Assembly: GCA_021825585.1 (NCBI GenBank)
Contig: JAKAGT010000013.1
Location: 1-64,000 of the forward strand
Direction of reading: 5' to 3'
DNA from: Bacteroidota bacterium
GTDB lineage: Bacteria > Bacteroidota > Ignavibacteria > Kryptoniales > JAKASW01
DNA: 64,000 bases
The translations under genes and the position numbers were made by a program. Numbering within the stretch: position 1 is the first letter of the stretch; every line of letters begins with the position of its first letter. The notes beneath the pieces were generated by a model. That model did no database searches and was not told where the DNA came from. It saw only the letters and a list, made by a program, of their open reading frames with translations. Shown one piece after another: positions 15,620 through 25,551 of this stretch.

Positions 15620-16972
15620 CTATTTCCTCCCTATCCCGTAATACTCGAACCCCAGCGATCTGATCTTCTCGGGGTTATAGATGTTTCGGCCGTCGAAAAT
15701 GATCAGTCCTTTCATAAGCTTCTTCATCTGCTCATAGTCCGGCTCTCTGAACTCCTGCCACTCCGTAACGAGTATGAGGGCGTCGGCGTCCTTGAGCACT
15801 TCGTACTGCTCCTCGAGGAATCTGACACTTCCCTTCATTTTCTTCCCTTCGAACAACATCTTCGCATTCGGAACGGCTACAGGATCGTATGCATCGACCC
15901 TTGCACCGGCCTTAACGAGTTTATCTATTATCACGAGCGACGGAGCCTCGCGCATGTCGTCCGTTTTTGGTTTGAACGACAGTCCCCACATCGCAAACTT
16001 TTTACCGATGAGCTTTTCGCCAAAGCGCTCTGCGATTTTTTGATGGATGATTCCCTTTTGTTCATCATTGACCTCATTCACCGCCGAAACCAGCCGCGTG
16101 ACAACGGATGCTTCTTCACCCATCTTGATCAGCGCCTTCACATCCTTCGGGAAGCAGCTACCTCCCCAGCCGATTCCGGGGAACAAAAACTTAGGTCCAA
16201 TTCTGTTGTCGTAACCGATGGAGGTCCGTACCTTATCCACGTCGGCACCGAGCCTTTCGCAGAGTCGGGCTATCTCGTTCATGAACGAGATCCTGGTCGC
16301 CAGGAACGCATTTGCCGCGTATTTAACCATCTCGGCGCTCCTGATATCCATGACCAGAATCGGCGCTCCCGTCCTGACGAACGGCCGGTACAGCTCGCTC
16401 AATATCTCTTCTCCTCTCGGGTCTTCAACACCGACTACTACCCGGTCGGGGAACATGAAATCCTGTATGGCGCTCCCTTCCTTCAGGAATTCGGGATTAG
16501 ATGCGACCTCAAGCCTCACCCCGGTGTATTTCCTGAAAATCTCCCTGACCTTGTCGCCCGTTCCGACAGGTACAGTGCTCTTCGTCACGATCAGCTTGTA
16601 GACTGACCCGGCCTGCGATCCGGCCGACTTGCTCATCTCGCTTGTGAGTTTTCCGATCTCCTCCGCGACCTGCATGACAAATTTCAGATCGGCGCTTCCG
16701 TCGGCGCCAGGAGGCGTCGGCAGGCAGAGGAACAACACATCGGCTTCTTCCAGCGCACTCTTGAGTCTTGTAGTAAAGGAGAGCCTCTTTGCCTTGATGT
16801 TTTTCTCCAGCAAGGAGTCCAGCCCTGGCTCATATATCGGAGATTTCCCGCGTTTCAGCTTTGCGATTTTATTTTCGTCGACATCTACACAGATGACATG
16901 GTTACCTGTCTCTGCGAAACAGGTACCCGTGACGAGTCCGACGTATCCCGTTCCTACAATGGAAATCTTCAT
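15620..16972 (-). CDS. ugd: UDP-glucose 6-dehydrogenase
   Basis: It oxidises UDP-glucose to UDP-glucuronate with two NAD. The start is the ATG at 16972, which has GGGAGAAAA upstream and begins directly with MKISIVGTGYVGLVTG, the NAD-binding fold; the longer open frame to 17056 only adds unrelated residues. The 450-residue length is standard. The catalytic Cys is in the GWGGSCFPKD motif near residue 266, and LKEGSAIQDF and the NAFLATRISFMNE helix are conserved. It is transcribed ahead of the four-helix-bundle gene and the UDP-glucuronate decarboxylase. Confidence 0.95.
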   Translation of the reverse strand: MKISIVGTGYVGLVTGTCFAETGNHVICVDVDENKIAKLKRGKSPIYEPGLDSLLEKNIKAKRLSFTTRLKSALEEADVLFLCLPTPPGADGSADLKFVMQVAEEIGKLTSEMSKSAGSQAGSVYKLIVTKSTVPVGTGDKVREIFRKYTGVRLEVASNPEFLKEGSAIQDFMFPDRVVVGVEDPRGEEILSELYRPFVRTGAPILVMDIRSAEMVKYAANAFLATRISFMNEIARLCERLGADVDKVRTSIGYDNRIGPKFLFPGIGWGGSCFPKDVKALIKMGEEASVVTRLVSAVNEVNDEQKGIIHQKIAERFGEKLIGKKFAMWGLSFKPKTDDMREAPSLVIIDKLVKAGARVDAYDPVAVPNAKMLFEGKKMKGSVRFLEEQYEVLKDADALILVTEWQEFREPDYEQMKKLMKGLIIFDGRNIYNPEKIRSLGFEYYGIGRK

Positions 16973-17389
16973 TTTTCTCCCATACTGTTTTTTACAATTA
17001 AGAGGTATGTATTCTGAATTTAAGAGGCGCGCCCCACATTTCCACGCCGCAGACACGAATCCATCCGTAATGCCTCACTGAAAGGGTTATTTCTCTCGCA
17101 AAGGCGCCAAGAACGCAAAGAAATGTTGACGAGCGGTTCGCTTGGCGAGAAACCATAAGTGAGGGGTTACAATCCATCCCGCTTTCATGAGTCTCAAATG
17201 CGCAAGTGGTAAAGGACAGCCATGATATTCTTATAACGATATAGACACTCGCAGAACTCATGGAACACCGCGACTCGAGACCAGGATTCGTCATGACATC
17301 CTTCTCCTACGAAGCTTATGGATAGGGCCAATGCATCTTACGGCCAATTCCGAGGCCTATAGCCCGAGAAAATTCTTCCGATAATATGT
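16973..17389. other. Divergent intergenic region with a CGCAAAG repeat
   Basis: This 417-base gap separates ugd and the TonB receptor gene, which diverge, so it must hold both promoters; I could not place them with confidence. At 17097-17123 the sequence is a degenerate triple repeat of CGCAAAG/CGCCAAGAA/CGCAAAGAAA, a short oligomer repeat. No gene or RNA is supported. Confidence 0.4.
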
Positions 17390-19930
17390 ATGAAGGAAAG
17401 GTTTAAGGTCATGGAAGACAGCCGGACAGAGCCATCTCTATATCAAAATCCACGCATATCGATCCGACGAGCGTCGAGGAATTCCATTTCTTCGGAGCGC
17501 ACCACGATACTCGGTTCGATTCGAAAGCGATACATATCTTTTCGCGCGGCGGCAATACTGCTTCTGCTCCTTGCTGCAGTCCCGAATACTGCACATTGCG
17601 CCGAAACACGTTATGTGATCAAAGGCAGGGTTGTCGATGCTTCGACAGACAAAGGCCTTCCCTTTGCAAACATCCTGATTGAGAACGCCAATATCCGTAC
17701 GAGTACAAATGAAGAAGGAGATTTCACGCTCACGCTTCCCGTGCGTGAGACCAGGATGAGGGTATCGTACGTCGGATACAAGGCGCAGTCTGTGAATGTA
17801 AGAGGAGATGGGTCGGCGCTGATCGTCAAGTTGACGCAGGCAAACTACCAGATGCAGGAAGTCAACGTCGTTGCCGCGAAGCACTCGGCGGCGATGATAA
17901 ATTCCATCCAGCTCGGAAACGCAGAGATAAAAGATTTCGCGGGCGTGACGAGAGATCCGCTGCGTTCGCTCCAACTAATGCCGGGAGTCAGTACAGACAA
18001 CGAGGCGAGTGCCAAAATGGACGTCAGGGGCGGGACATGGGACGAAAACTCGATCCTGATTGACGGCGCGGAGATACACAATCCCTATCATTTAAAAGAA
18101 ATCTCGCTGGCGAGCATCGGCATTTTCAACCTAGACATGGTTAAGAACATCGATTTCAGCGCGGGCGGCTGGGGGGCAAAATACGGAGACGCATTGAGCT
18201 CGATTACGATCATCGATTATAAAGAGGGAAGCACTGACCGCTTCGATGGGAATCTCAATGTAAGCCTATTTGACCTTTCGGGCTCGTTCCAGGGACCCAT
18301 CAGCAAGAACAGTTCCTTCATCGTGGCGGTCAGAAGGAGCTATCTGGGCGATTTGCTGCAGCTGGCTCACATGAGCCCCGGCATCTACGCCGGCTATTAC
18401 GATGTTCAGGGAGATGTCGATTACCGGTTCGACAGCCTGAACAAACTAAAGGTAGATTTCATTTACTCCAACGATGTCGCTACTCAGAGCCCATCCAACA
18501 TATCAGGCATGTACGCTTATTCGGGGAGTCTTCTCGGACAAAACACTCTTGTATCAAGACACACTAACCTGATGCGGAGTTTCTGGGGCCGCTATTCGAG
18601 TTTCTTGTTCTCCGTAAACTCCCGCAATGTACTCACAGACCGGTTTATCAGCCGGACATTACTCTATTACTCCGGCGACATAGAACACGAAAGGCCGATC
18701 CAAATCACGAGCATAGATATGACGTACAAAGGGTTTCCGGATTTGTGGTTGAACCAGACTTCGAAAGCGAACGCAAGTTATGACCTCGACATGAGAACGC
18801 TTTCTATTAGTCAAGAACTGGATTACAAGTCGACACCATTCCTTGATCTGCAGGCCGGCGTCGGACTGAAAAGGATATTCTACAATTATTTTCCAGACTT
18901 GTATTCATCCGTCACGTCCAAAACCAATACTACTCATTTTCCCGATACGACGGTTTCTGTCAGTTATGGGAGCCTGGCAACCCATGATACAATGGCACTG
19001 ATAGGACCAAGCTATGCCATGGATAGTTATTTTCAGCAGACTTTTCAGATTGGGAGCAACCTGATCGTGAATCTTGGAGCCAGATTCGATTATTATGATT
19101 TAGACAAACAGGGAGAATATTCTCCCAGGGCAAACGTATCGTATGAAATGCCGTTCAGAATAAGAATGGATGCGGCATGGGGAATCTATTACCAGTTGCC
19201 GAACTTCGACCAGATCCGGATGTCAGAGCCATCCAAAGACAATACTCACTTCCAGAAGGCTAACCATTACATCCTTGGTTTTGAAAAGCACTTCCTGGAT
19301 GCGGCCAGTTTCAAGATACAATTCTACCAAAAATACTACTCCGATTTAATTCCAACTATCAGGCTGGCTTACGGCAGTCTCTTTTACGGCACGAAGCAAA
19401 ACGATGCCGTTGGATTTGCAAAGGGGATGGATCTTCAGTTCTCGTTGAATCTTAAGGCCGTCGACTTCTTTCTTAGCTACAGTTACCTGGTGGCAAAAGA
19501 AAAGACCCCCGGAACGGAGTACTATCCGAGATGTTCCGACCAGAGGAATACAGCCTCGATCGCGGTGGTACTAAACCCGGGAAGTGGATGGACATTGGAC
19601 GTGAGAGGGTACTACGGCAGCGGCTACGCGTACACGCCTTCCATAGGCGAACTCGACCCGACAACAATGATGACCACTTGGACTCGGGGAAACACCAACT
19701 CGAGCCATTATCCGGCCTACGAGAGAGTGGACGTCAGAATCAGCAAGAAGTTTTTCGTCCTTCACAGCCCTCTGCAGGTTTATCTGGATGTAACAAACGT
19801 CCTGAACAGGCGCAACGTCTGGTCGTACAACTACACTTACGACACGCAGGGGAACCCGAGGATAGAGCCGATGCTATTGCTGGGAATCGTCCCTACTATT
19901 GGAACGAGCTACTCTTTTCAACTGAATTGA
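17390..19930 (+). CDS. TonB-dependent outer-membrane receptor with carboxypeptidase-regulatory-like domain
   Basis: An 846-residue outer-membrane transporter. A signal peptide core (AAAILLLLLAAVPNTAHCA) ends near residue 70. Next is a CarboxypepD_reg-like beta sandwich (YVIKGRVVDASTDKGLPFAN to about residue 158). The plug domain follows, with a PGVSTDNEASAKMDVRGG and SILIDGAEIHNPYH region. The rest, from about residue 270, is a beta barrel with a C-terminus ending in a terminal aromatic strand (YSFQLN). No SusD partner is adjacent, so the substrate is unclear. The first 48 residues before the signal peptide are unusually long; a second ATG at 17411 has AAAGG upstream, but no start closer to the signal peptide exists in frame. 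It is one of only three plus-strand genes. Confidence 0.9.
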   Translation: MKERFKVMEDSRTEPSLYQNPRISIRRASRNSISSERTTILGSIRKRYISFRAAAILLLLLAAVPNTAHCAETRYVIKGRVVDASTDKGLPFANILIENANIRTSTNEEGDFTLTLPVRETRMRVSYVGYKAQSVNVRGDGSALIVKLTQANYQMQEVNVVAAKHSAAMINSIQLGNAEIKDFAGVTRDPLRSLQLMPGVSTDNEASAKMDVRGGTWDENSILIDGAEIHNPYHLKEISLASIGIFNLDMVKNIDFSAGGWGAKYGDALSSITIIDYKEGSTDRFDGNLNVSLFDLSGSFQGPISKNSSFIVAVRRSYLGDLLQLAHMSPGIYAGYYDVQGDVDYRFDSLNKLKVDFIYSNDVATQSPSNISGMYAYSGSLLGQNTLVSRHTNLMRSFWGRYSSFLFSVNSRNVLTDRFISRTLLYYSGDIEHERPIQITSIDMTYKGFPDLWLNQTSKANASYDLDMRTLSISQELDYKSTPFLDLQAGVGLKRIFYNYFPDLYSSVTSKTNTTHFPDTTVSVSYGSLATHDTMALIGPSYAMDSYFQQTFQIGSNLIVNLGARFDYYDLDKQGEYSPRANVSYEMPFRIRMDAAWGIYYQLPNFDQIRMSEPSKDNTHFQKANHYILGFEKHFLDAASFKIQFYQKYYSDLIPTIRLAYGSLFYGTKQNDAVGFAKGMDLQFSLNLKAVDFFLSYSYLVAKEKTPGTEYYPRCSDQRNTASIAVVLNPGSGWTLDVRGYYGSGYAYTPSIGELDPTTMMTTWTRGNTNSSHYPAYERVDVRISKKFFVLHSPLQVYLDVTNVLNRRNVWSYNYTYDTQGNPRIEPMLLLGIVPTIGTSYSFQLN

Positions 19931-19958
19931 TCGGCGGAGGGATCCAGCGAGGAGGTCC

Positions 19959-19979
19959 GGATTGGTCTTCCGACCAACC
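19959..19979. terminator. Possible shared hairpin between convergent genes
   Basis: TTGGTC (19962-19967) and GACCAA (19972-19977) form a stem around a TTCC loop, extended by two further G-C pairs across a single bulge. It lies between the stops of the plus-strand TonB receptor and the minus-strand LysE gene. There is no T tract, so termination activity is uncertain. Confidence 0.35.
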
Positions 19980-19994
19980 AGGCCGCCCTACCTG

Positions 19995-20639
19995 CTAATG
20001 CAGCAGGGTGTCGATCGACGTTCCGAGGAAGTAGAAAGACAGGAGGACAAGGACTATCCCGAGTCCGTAGTTCACTTTCTTCATCATCTCGTTTGAAATG
20101 AATTTCTTCGCCCAGTGGAGTGTATTGGCAAGCGTGAACAGATAGGATGCAAGTCCGAGCCCGCCCGCGGCCAGGAACATCAGGGACAAGTTTGTGTCGA
20201 AGTTCTCGACCAGCGCAAGGTCTCTTATGATTCGCACACCTATCAGCCACCATACGATCATCATCGGATTAGTGATGGCGAGCGAAAACCCCGTGACGAA
20301 AGACAGTCTCTTGCTCTTCAGAGTGACGTGTGTGAGCTCGAGCATGTTCGCCTTCGTGCCGTCGCGAAACGTAAAGAACGCCAGGAGCCAGAGTATGAGC
20401 GTGGCAACCAGACCGAATATGCCGAGGACAAGTTTGTTCTTCAGGAAAGGTACGACCCCGAACAGGGCTATTGAACCGTACATCATATCGGAAGTGACGG
20501 AGCCGAGAGCGACCATGTACGCCGCGCGCAGGTGATTGTTCAAAGAACGCTTTGCGATTTCAATCTGGGTGGCACCTATCGGGACGGCCGTCATGAAGCC
20601 CATGACATACGTAATGAAAAGGAATAAAAAGGTCTTCAT
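19995..20639 (-). CDS. LysE/RhtB-family exporter
   Basis: This 214-residue inner-membrane protein has six hydrophobic segments and the family start VPIGATQIEIAKRSL (LysE proteins usually show a PGP or PIGP motif at this place). The ITNPMMIVWW segment is typical of the fourth helix region. LysE-type proteins export amino acids or other small metabolites in exchange for protons. The substrate cannot be predicted here. It precedes the GT9 gene end by 28 bases on the same strand, so it may be cotranscribed with it. Confidence 0.8.
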   Translation of the reverse strand: MKTFLFLFITYVMGFMTAVPIGATQIEIAKRSLNNHLRAAYMVALGSVTSDMMYGSIALFGVVPFLKNKLVLGIFGLVATLILWLLAFFTFRDGTKANMLELTHVTLKSKRLSFVTGFSLAITNPMMIVWWLIGVRIIRDLALVENFDTNLSLMFLAAGGLGLASYLFTLANTLHWAKKFISNEMMKKVNYGLGIVLVLLSFYFLGTSIDTLLH

Positions 20640-20667
20640 CAGCTCAACTCAAATGTAAGATAGGGTT

Positions 20668-21993
20668 TTATTTCGCAAGAATCTGCAACCGTTCTCTATA
20701 CCGCGATCTGCGGGCAGCCTCGAGGTGGACGGAGATTTCGGAGACAATCTCGTCAGTATCCAGAGAGAGGAAGCACCTGACCTCTTTGCATGTCTTTGCC
20801 ATCTTGTTTATGCAGGTGATATTTCTGCACGTGTTGCCTGCAACGAAAGTCCTGGAAGGCGCATCCTGATTGGCGGGGAAAAACCCGGGCGCGGATGAAT
20901 CATATCCGTATATCTTCGGGGGCGTGCCGCCAAATATAGAGATAACTGCCGTCCGGTTTCTTAGACTCTGCCCGGAGCCGCGAAGAAACTTGCGTGCCGC
21001 TGCGAGGTGAAGAGGACCGGTGTCTCCGCTCACGTAAACGTCGGACAGATCAACCAGAGCCGCATAGACATCGAGTCCCGTAGCCCGCGGGACAATCACA
21101 ACCTTCCTTCTCTTGCCCGGCGGAAGCGAATAAACCAACTCATGTTCAATATATCTTTCTACGTGTCCTGACCCGAGAAGAATTGTAACGTCGAAATCAG
21201 AAAGCTTGTTCAATAAGTTCAACTGCAAATCGAAAGGCATCCTGGTGTATTTCGCCGAGGCATCCGGGTTGAACATTATCAGCTGCTGTTCCCGGGACAA
21301 GTCCTGACTCAAGAGGAATGCCGACGCCTCTTCGAGCGCTTCGCCGGATAGAAAGATCCGGGCACCGTTAAACCTGGAGTCCAATTCCGCGTTAGCATGA
21401 TCCTGAAACACAGTGCCGACAAAGTTGTGCGCCTGGTAGACGACGTTATTGCCCGCCCCCGCTATACCCTCGTTACGAATGAGCTGGGCGGCCATCAACG
21501 AATAATTGACGACACGTTTGCTGCCGAACACCTTATCGCCGATCATTGGACTGAAGTTGACGATTACATCGTAGTCTTTGCTTCGTGCAATTCTCGAGAG
21601 CTCCCTCAAATCGCTATCCGCCGGATACGGAGCTCCGACGTAAACAGGGTAAAGGTTCAGGATGTCCGGATCGCCGAGGAACAGGTTCATCGTGGACTTC
21701 TTCACCACGCAGTCGATCTCCGCATCGGGGAAGATCTCCCTGAGCGCCGCAATTCCGCCCTGTGCAATGACGGCATCGCCGATATTCAAATCTGCCGCGA
21801 CCAGAAATTTCCTGAACCGGCCTGCCCCCTTAAGCCGCCGCCCGGCCTGATGTGCGACGGCCTTCATTACAAACATGTTGCCCAAAAGATTCTTGAATGA
21901 GAGATCGAGAAATTTCGCGCCGCCCGCCGGAAAAGTATCCGTAATCATGCTTGTCAACCGGAAGAATCGTCTGAACTGCACCTCTTTCGTCAT
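20668..21993 (-). CDS. GT9-family (heptosyltransferase-like) glycosyltransferase
   Basis: The 441-residue protein has the two-Rossmann GT-B layout of ADP-heptose:LPS heptosyltransferases. The N-terminal half has KFLVAADLNIGDAVIAQGGIAAL, the acceptor-side motif with a key Asp, and a Lys/Asp-rich second segment. The C-terminal half has IMFNPDASAKYTRMP, followed by ILLGSGHVE and VSGDTGPLHLAAA, the conserved donor-phosphate loop. Near the C-terminus six Cys cluster (CRNITCINKMAKTC and CFL), unusual for the family and possibly a metal site. An N-terminal extension of about 60 residues precedes the fold. It probably adds a sugar to a cell-surface glycan. Confidence 0.82.
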   Translation of the reverse strand: MTKEVQFRRFFRLTSMITDTFPAGGAKFLDLSFKNLLGNMFVMKAVAHQAGRRLKGAGRFRKFLVAADLNIGDAVIAQGGIAALREIFPDAEIDCVVKKSTMNLFLGDPDILNLYPVYVGAPYPADSDLRELSRIARSKDYDVIVNFSPMIGDKVFGSKRVVNYSLMAAQLIRNEGIAGAGNNVVYQAHNFVGTVFQDHANAELDSRFNGARIFLSGEALEEASAFLLSQDLSREQQLIMFNPDASAKYTRMPFDLQLNLLNKLSDFDVTILLGSGHVERYIEHELVYSLPPGKRRKVVIVPRATGLDVYAALVDLSDVYVSGDTGPLHLAAARKFLRGSGQSLRNRTAVISIFGGTPPKIYGYDSSAPGFFPANQDAPSRTFVAGNTCRNITCINKMAKTCKEVRCFLSLDTDEIVSEISVHLEAARRSRYRERLQILAK

Positions 21994-22368
21994 TCGAACT
22001 CCTCTATGCGCTCTGCCTCGCGGCAGCGATTCCTCGTTTCACAGTCATGCTGGACGATGATAGATGTCTCCTATTTTGCAGCTTATTCTTTCAGGATATG
22101 AAGCAGTTTCAGATGATTAGCAGTAAGATTCTCTACATACGCAAAGCTGTCGGCTGACTAAAATTTAGGCAATTTAGATCAAATAAAAACGGATAGGGTT
22201 GAAGAAAAGTGCCTCCGGCAATTCGACGGATGCACGCTCAAATTTGCGAAATCCCAAGGGGTACCGACTCACAGGGCACGCTCTAGCTCCTGTCCAGTAT
22301 CTCATTTACTCAGGATAACTTTTCTGCCCGTCATTTTAAAAGCCGACGGACCGGACGCTCACCTCCGA
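21994..22368. other. Intergenic region without recognised features
   Basis: I see no gene, hairpin with a T tract or repeat in these 375 bases. They carry the promoter region of the GT9 gene and the 3' end of the histidine kinase transcript. Confidence 0.5.
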
Positions 22369-25053
22369 TCAGGCGTCCTGCTCTCCTTTGTTAACCACGC
22401 GCAGGACTTCAGAAGCAAGCTGACGGACAGTAAACGGCTTCATGATCACTTCACAGCCCGTCTCCTTCAAAAAGTCCTGAGTGCTTTCTCTGGCTGTATC
22501 ACCGCTGCTGAAAATGAAACGCTTAGAGTAGACAGGCTGCGTTGACGTCAGCTTCCTGTAAAATTCCTCTCCGTCCATTATCGGCATTCTCAGGTCGGAG
22601 AGAATCACATCGTATTCTGCCAGACCGATCTGATTAAGGGCATCGACACCGTTATCAACAGAAGTGACGAGGCACCCGTATTTCTCAAGCGCCTCCTTGG
22701 CCATTACGCGCATCTCCTCTTCATCTTCGACGAAGAGAACCCGCACCCCTTTGAGCCCTGAAAAATCTGGTTCGGGCTCCACCTGCCGGGAGGTATCTGC
22801 TGAGACCGCGGGAAGCTCCACAATGAATGTCGCGCCCTTTCCGAATTCGCTCTCCACCCTTATTTCGCCCCCGAAAGATTTCAGAATACTGTAGGTAACA
22901 CTGAGTCCGAGCCCTGTCCCTTTTCCAACAGCCTTCGTGGTGAAAAACGGATCGAATATCTTCCCGAGTATCCCCGGTTCGATTCCCGGGCCATTGTCCG
23001 AGACAACCGCAACTAGTTTCTCTCCGTCATGGAAAGTCTTCACGGTAATTACACCGTTCCCGGTTCCTTCCATGGCCTGCATTGCATTAGTAAACAAATT
23101 GAGGAAGACCTGCTGAAGCTGCTGAAAATTGGCAAAGGTCTCGTCCCTGCCCGGCGGTTGTTCTCTTACCACCGAAATTTTATTTACGTTCAGCGGATGA
23201 GAAATCAAATCCAGGACGCTGTCGATTACCCCAGACAGGCTGACCACCGTCCGTTTAGGTGCTTCCTTTCTCGCGAAGGTCAGAAGGTTCCTTACGATAT
23301 CGGACGCCCTGATTGCTGATTCTTCAATTCTTCGAAGATACCCCGAAAGATGTTGATCCGTAACATTCGCTCTCGCAAGCTGCGAAAAGCCGAGGATGAC
23401 GCCCAGCGGATTGTTCAACTCGTGGGCGACCCCCGACACTAATTGTCCCACCGCCGAAAGTTTTTCGGACTGGACGAGCTCATTCTGGAGAGTCTGGATT
23501 CTTTCAAAATCCTCGCTGAGCCTTTTAAACAAATATGAATTCTGAATTGCAATTCCTGCCTGGTTGGCAAAAGTCTCGAGCAGCTTCATATCATCAGGGA
23601 TGAAATCGGAGTGATCCTTCGTGTTGGAGACAGTCAGGGCTCCTATGGGCTTTCCATCGGCCATTATCGGGGCACACATAATATTTCTAACGCGGTCAGG
23701 GACTCTCTTCCCGCGATATAAATTCGGGCCGCCCCTTCCTTCATTTGCCACAACGGTCCGGCCCTCTTTGAAGGCGATTTGACACAACCCCTCGTTAAGG
23801 GGTAATTCGAACATGGCAATTTCGGATTGAAGCATCCCGAACGGTCCCTTAACCTTTAGGATGCCGCCTTCATGGGGCATCATTACGGCGGCCAATTCAG
23901 CATCGAGCGCCGAGGCAGCCGACTTGCTTATTCGATTGAAGATATTGTTCTCACGGATATCGACGATGACAGATGAGCTGAATTCATTCAGCGCGTCTAT
24001 CTGGCTGTACTTTCGTTCGAGCGACATAGTCATCCCATTGAATGAATCAATGAGAAGCTTCATCTCGCCGCTTGACTTAGCCTCGATCTTTGAGAACTCT
24101 CTGTTCGCCGCTTTGTGCATGGCCTTCAGAAGACCATTGAGCGGCCTCGCCATAGAATTGGAAATGATATAAGAGACTACAAATATCAACACCAAACCGA
24201 TACCGAACATCCATGCATAGTTCTCCTTGAGGTGCGTGAGCTCTGCATCAAGCTCTGTGACAGGTTGCTCAACCGTCACATACCATGGGGTCATGGAAAT
24301 TTTCGCGTATGTAACCACGTCCCCGTTCTTCCTTTCAAATGCCCCGCTATCGTTTAACTTGGCCGCAGTTCTCTCACCATGACTGCTTGGGGAGGCTTCA
24401 AGGTTTATTGCGCCGTTTGAGCTGATTCCTGCAAGGGAGCCTGTAATTTCCATGTAGCCGTGGACGCTGTTCGTAAAATCCTTCAAGGATTTGGCAAACG
24501 CCGTGCTTTCGAAATCCACTATCTCGTTCAGTGTGCCACGAAAGTCGCCGTTGCTCGCGAGACACGGGACCGATATGATTATATATTCCCCCGACTTGGC
24601 CACTCGGAAGTCCCGCGCCGATTCCGATCGGTAGATCAATCTCTTTAATTCATCGAAGGCCGTCTTGGTTTCGGCCCTGACAGAATCCATCCCGGCTTTG
24701 ACCGCAGAGCTGTTGTATTCAATATTCCCGGCTGATGAGTAAACGAGGAAATAGACTTTCTCGTCGGACTGTTGTTCTTGACTTTCGAGCCGGCTGAGGT
24801 CGTTTCGAAGCACCGCTTGATTGTCGACGCTCGGATAGGTGTACTTGTCGGCGACAAGGTAGGCTTTCTGAACCTGGTCGGATATCCATTGTGAAAGCTC
24901 CCTCGCTTCCTCTTTGGCGAAACCGAGGTTCGCCCTCTCTTTGGATACTATCCATTCACTTGAGACCAATTGTATTGTGACGTACACAAAAGAGGCGCTG
25001 AATACCAGTAACGACAATGACAGAACTAATAAGAACTTATTCCTGAGCGACAT
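22369..25053 (-). CDS. Hybrid sensor histidine kinase (Cache-like, HAMP, GAF, HisKA, HATPase, receiver)
   Basis: Starting at the ATG at 25053 (AAGGA six bases upstream) the product is 894 residues; the frame opens 14 codons earlier without benefit. A first membrane span lies at about 5-25. An extracytoplasmic Cache-type sensor fills about 30-280, then comes a second span and a HAMP linker. A GAF domain spans about 375-515. The dimerisation helix has HELNNPLGVILGFS with the phosphorylated His. The ATPase shows N, G1 and G2 boxes (NLFTNAMQAM, DNGPGI, GTGLGLS). The C-terminal receiver has FVEDEEE and a phosphoacceptor Asp in ILSDLRMPIMDG. No DNA-binding partner is adjacent; it lies downstream of the partner-switching genes and may feed into the same stress output. 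Confidence 0.92.
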   Translation of the reverse strand: MSLRNKFLLVLSLSLLVFSASFVYVTIQLVSSEWIVSKERANLGFAKEEARELSQWISDQVQKAYLVADKYTYPSVDNQAVLRNDLSRLESQEQQSDEKVYFLVYSSAGNIEYNSSAVKAGMDSVRAETKTAFDELKRLIYRSESARDFRVAKSGEYIIISVPCLASNGDFRGTLNEIVDFESTAFAKSLKDFTNSVHGYMEITGSLAGISSNGAINLEASPSSHGERTAAKLNDSGAFERKNGDVVTYAKISMTPWYVTVEQPVTELDAELTHLKENYAWMFGIGLVLIFVVSYIISNSMARPLNGLLKAMHKAANREFSKIEAKSSGEMKLLIDSFNGMTMSLERKYSQIDALNEFSSSVIVDIRENNIFNRISKSAASALDAELAAVMMPHEGGILKVKGPFGMLQSEIAMFELPLNEGLCQIAFKEGRTVVANEGRGGPNLYRGKRVPDRVRNIMCAPIMADGKPIGALTVSNTKDHSDFIPDDMKLLETFANQAGIAIQNSYLFKRLSEDFERIQTLQNELVQSEKLSAVGQLVSGVAHELNNPLGVILGFSQLARANVTDQHLSGYLRRIEESAIRASDIVRNLLTFARKEAPKRTVVSLSGVIDSVLDLISHPLNVNKISVVREQPPGRDETFANFQQLQQVFLNLFTNAMQAMEGTGNGVITVKTFHDGEKLVAVVSDNGPGIEPGILGKIFDPFFTTKAVGKGTGLGLSVTYSILKSFGGEIRVESEFGKGATFIVELPAVSADTSRQVEPEPDFSGLKGVRVLFVEDEEEMRVMAKEALEKYGCLVTSVDNGVDALNQIGLAEYDVILSDLRMPIMDGEEFYRKLTSTQPVYSKRFIFSSGDTARESTQDFLKETGCEVIMKPFTVRQLASEVLRVVNKGEQDA

Positions 25054-25383
25054 GTGAAATCCTTGTAATGCAAAAGTCTTTCTTTCATGTAACAAAACGG
25101 TGCGACCGGATCCGCGGCAACCAAGCCATAGTCACTTAACACTTTGATTTCACAATTGATACTCCATCAACCCGTCCAATCGGCCTTGCTCTTCGGTCCT
25201 AAGCCTCAAATGGGCTTCAGTTATTCAATCCTTCCGTCACATCGCCTGCAAATTTTTCTAAGTACAAATCAAGTGCGTGTAATATAATCTCATTTGTTAC
25301 AAAAAGTACGCCACAATCTTATCGCAGAAATCGGTCTCCATAGATGATTAAGCAGGGCAGATGGATCGGCTTGACTAATATTG

Positions 25384-25433
25384 TTCACCGGCGAAAGGAA
25401 ATATTCAAAGCCCGCCAGGGACCAACCGGTGAA
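25384..25433 (-). terminator. Long-loop inverted repeat after the second SpoIIE gene
   Basis: TTCACCGG (25384-25391) pairs perfectly with CCGGTGAA (25426-25433), 120 bases downstream of the stop at 25552 on the minus strand. It separates the partner-switching genes from the histidine kinase. The loop is long and there is no T tract, so it may instead be an operator pair. The remaining gap from 25054 to 25551 shows no gene. Confidence 0.3.
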
Positions 25434-25551
25434 ACCTTGGATCCTTTACATTTGACGGCGTTTTGCTTTGAGTCGCATGCAGGAGAGAAAACAGAAGGTG
25501 AGTGAACCGGCTAAACTAAGCAGCCGGCGTTACCTAATCGGAAGGTATATA

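Noticed and set aside
16973-17056. Longer start of UDP-glucose dehydrogenase
   Set aside because: Only the ATG at 16972 has a ribosome binding site and begins directly with the NAD-binding motif.
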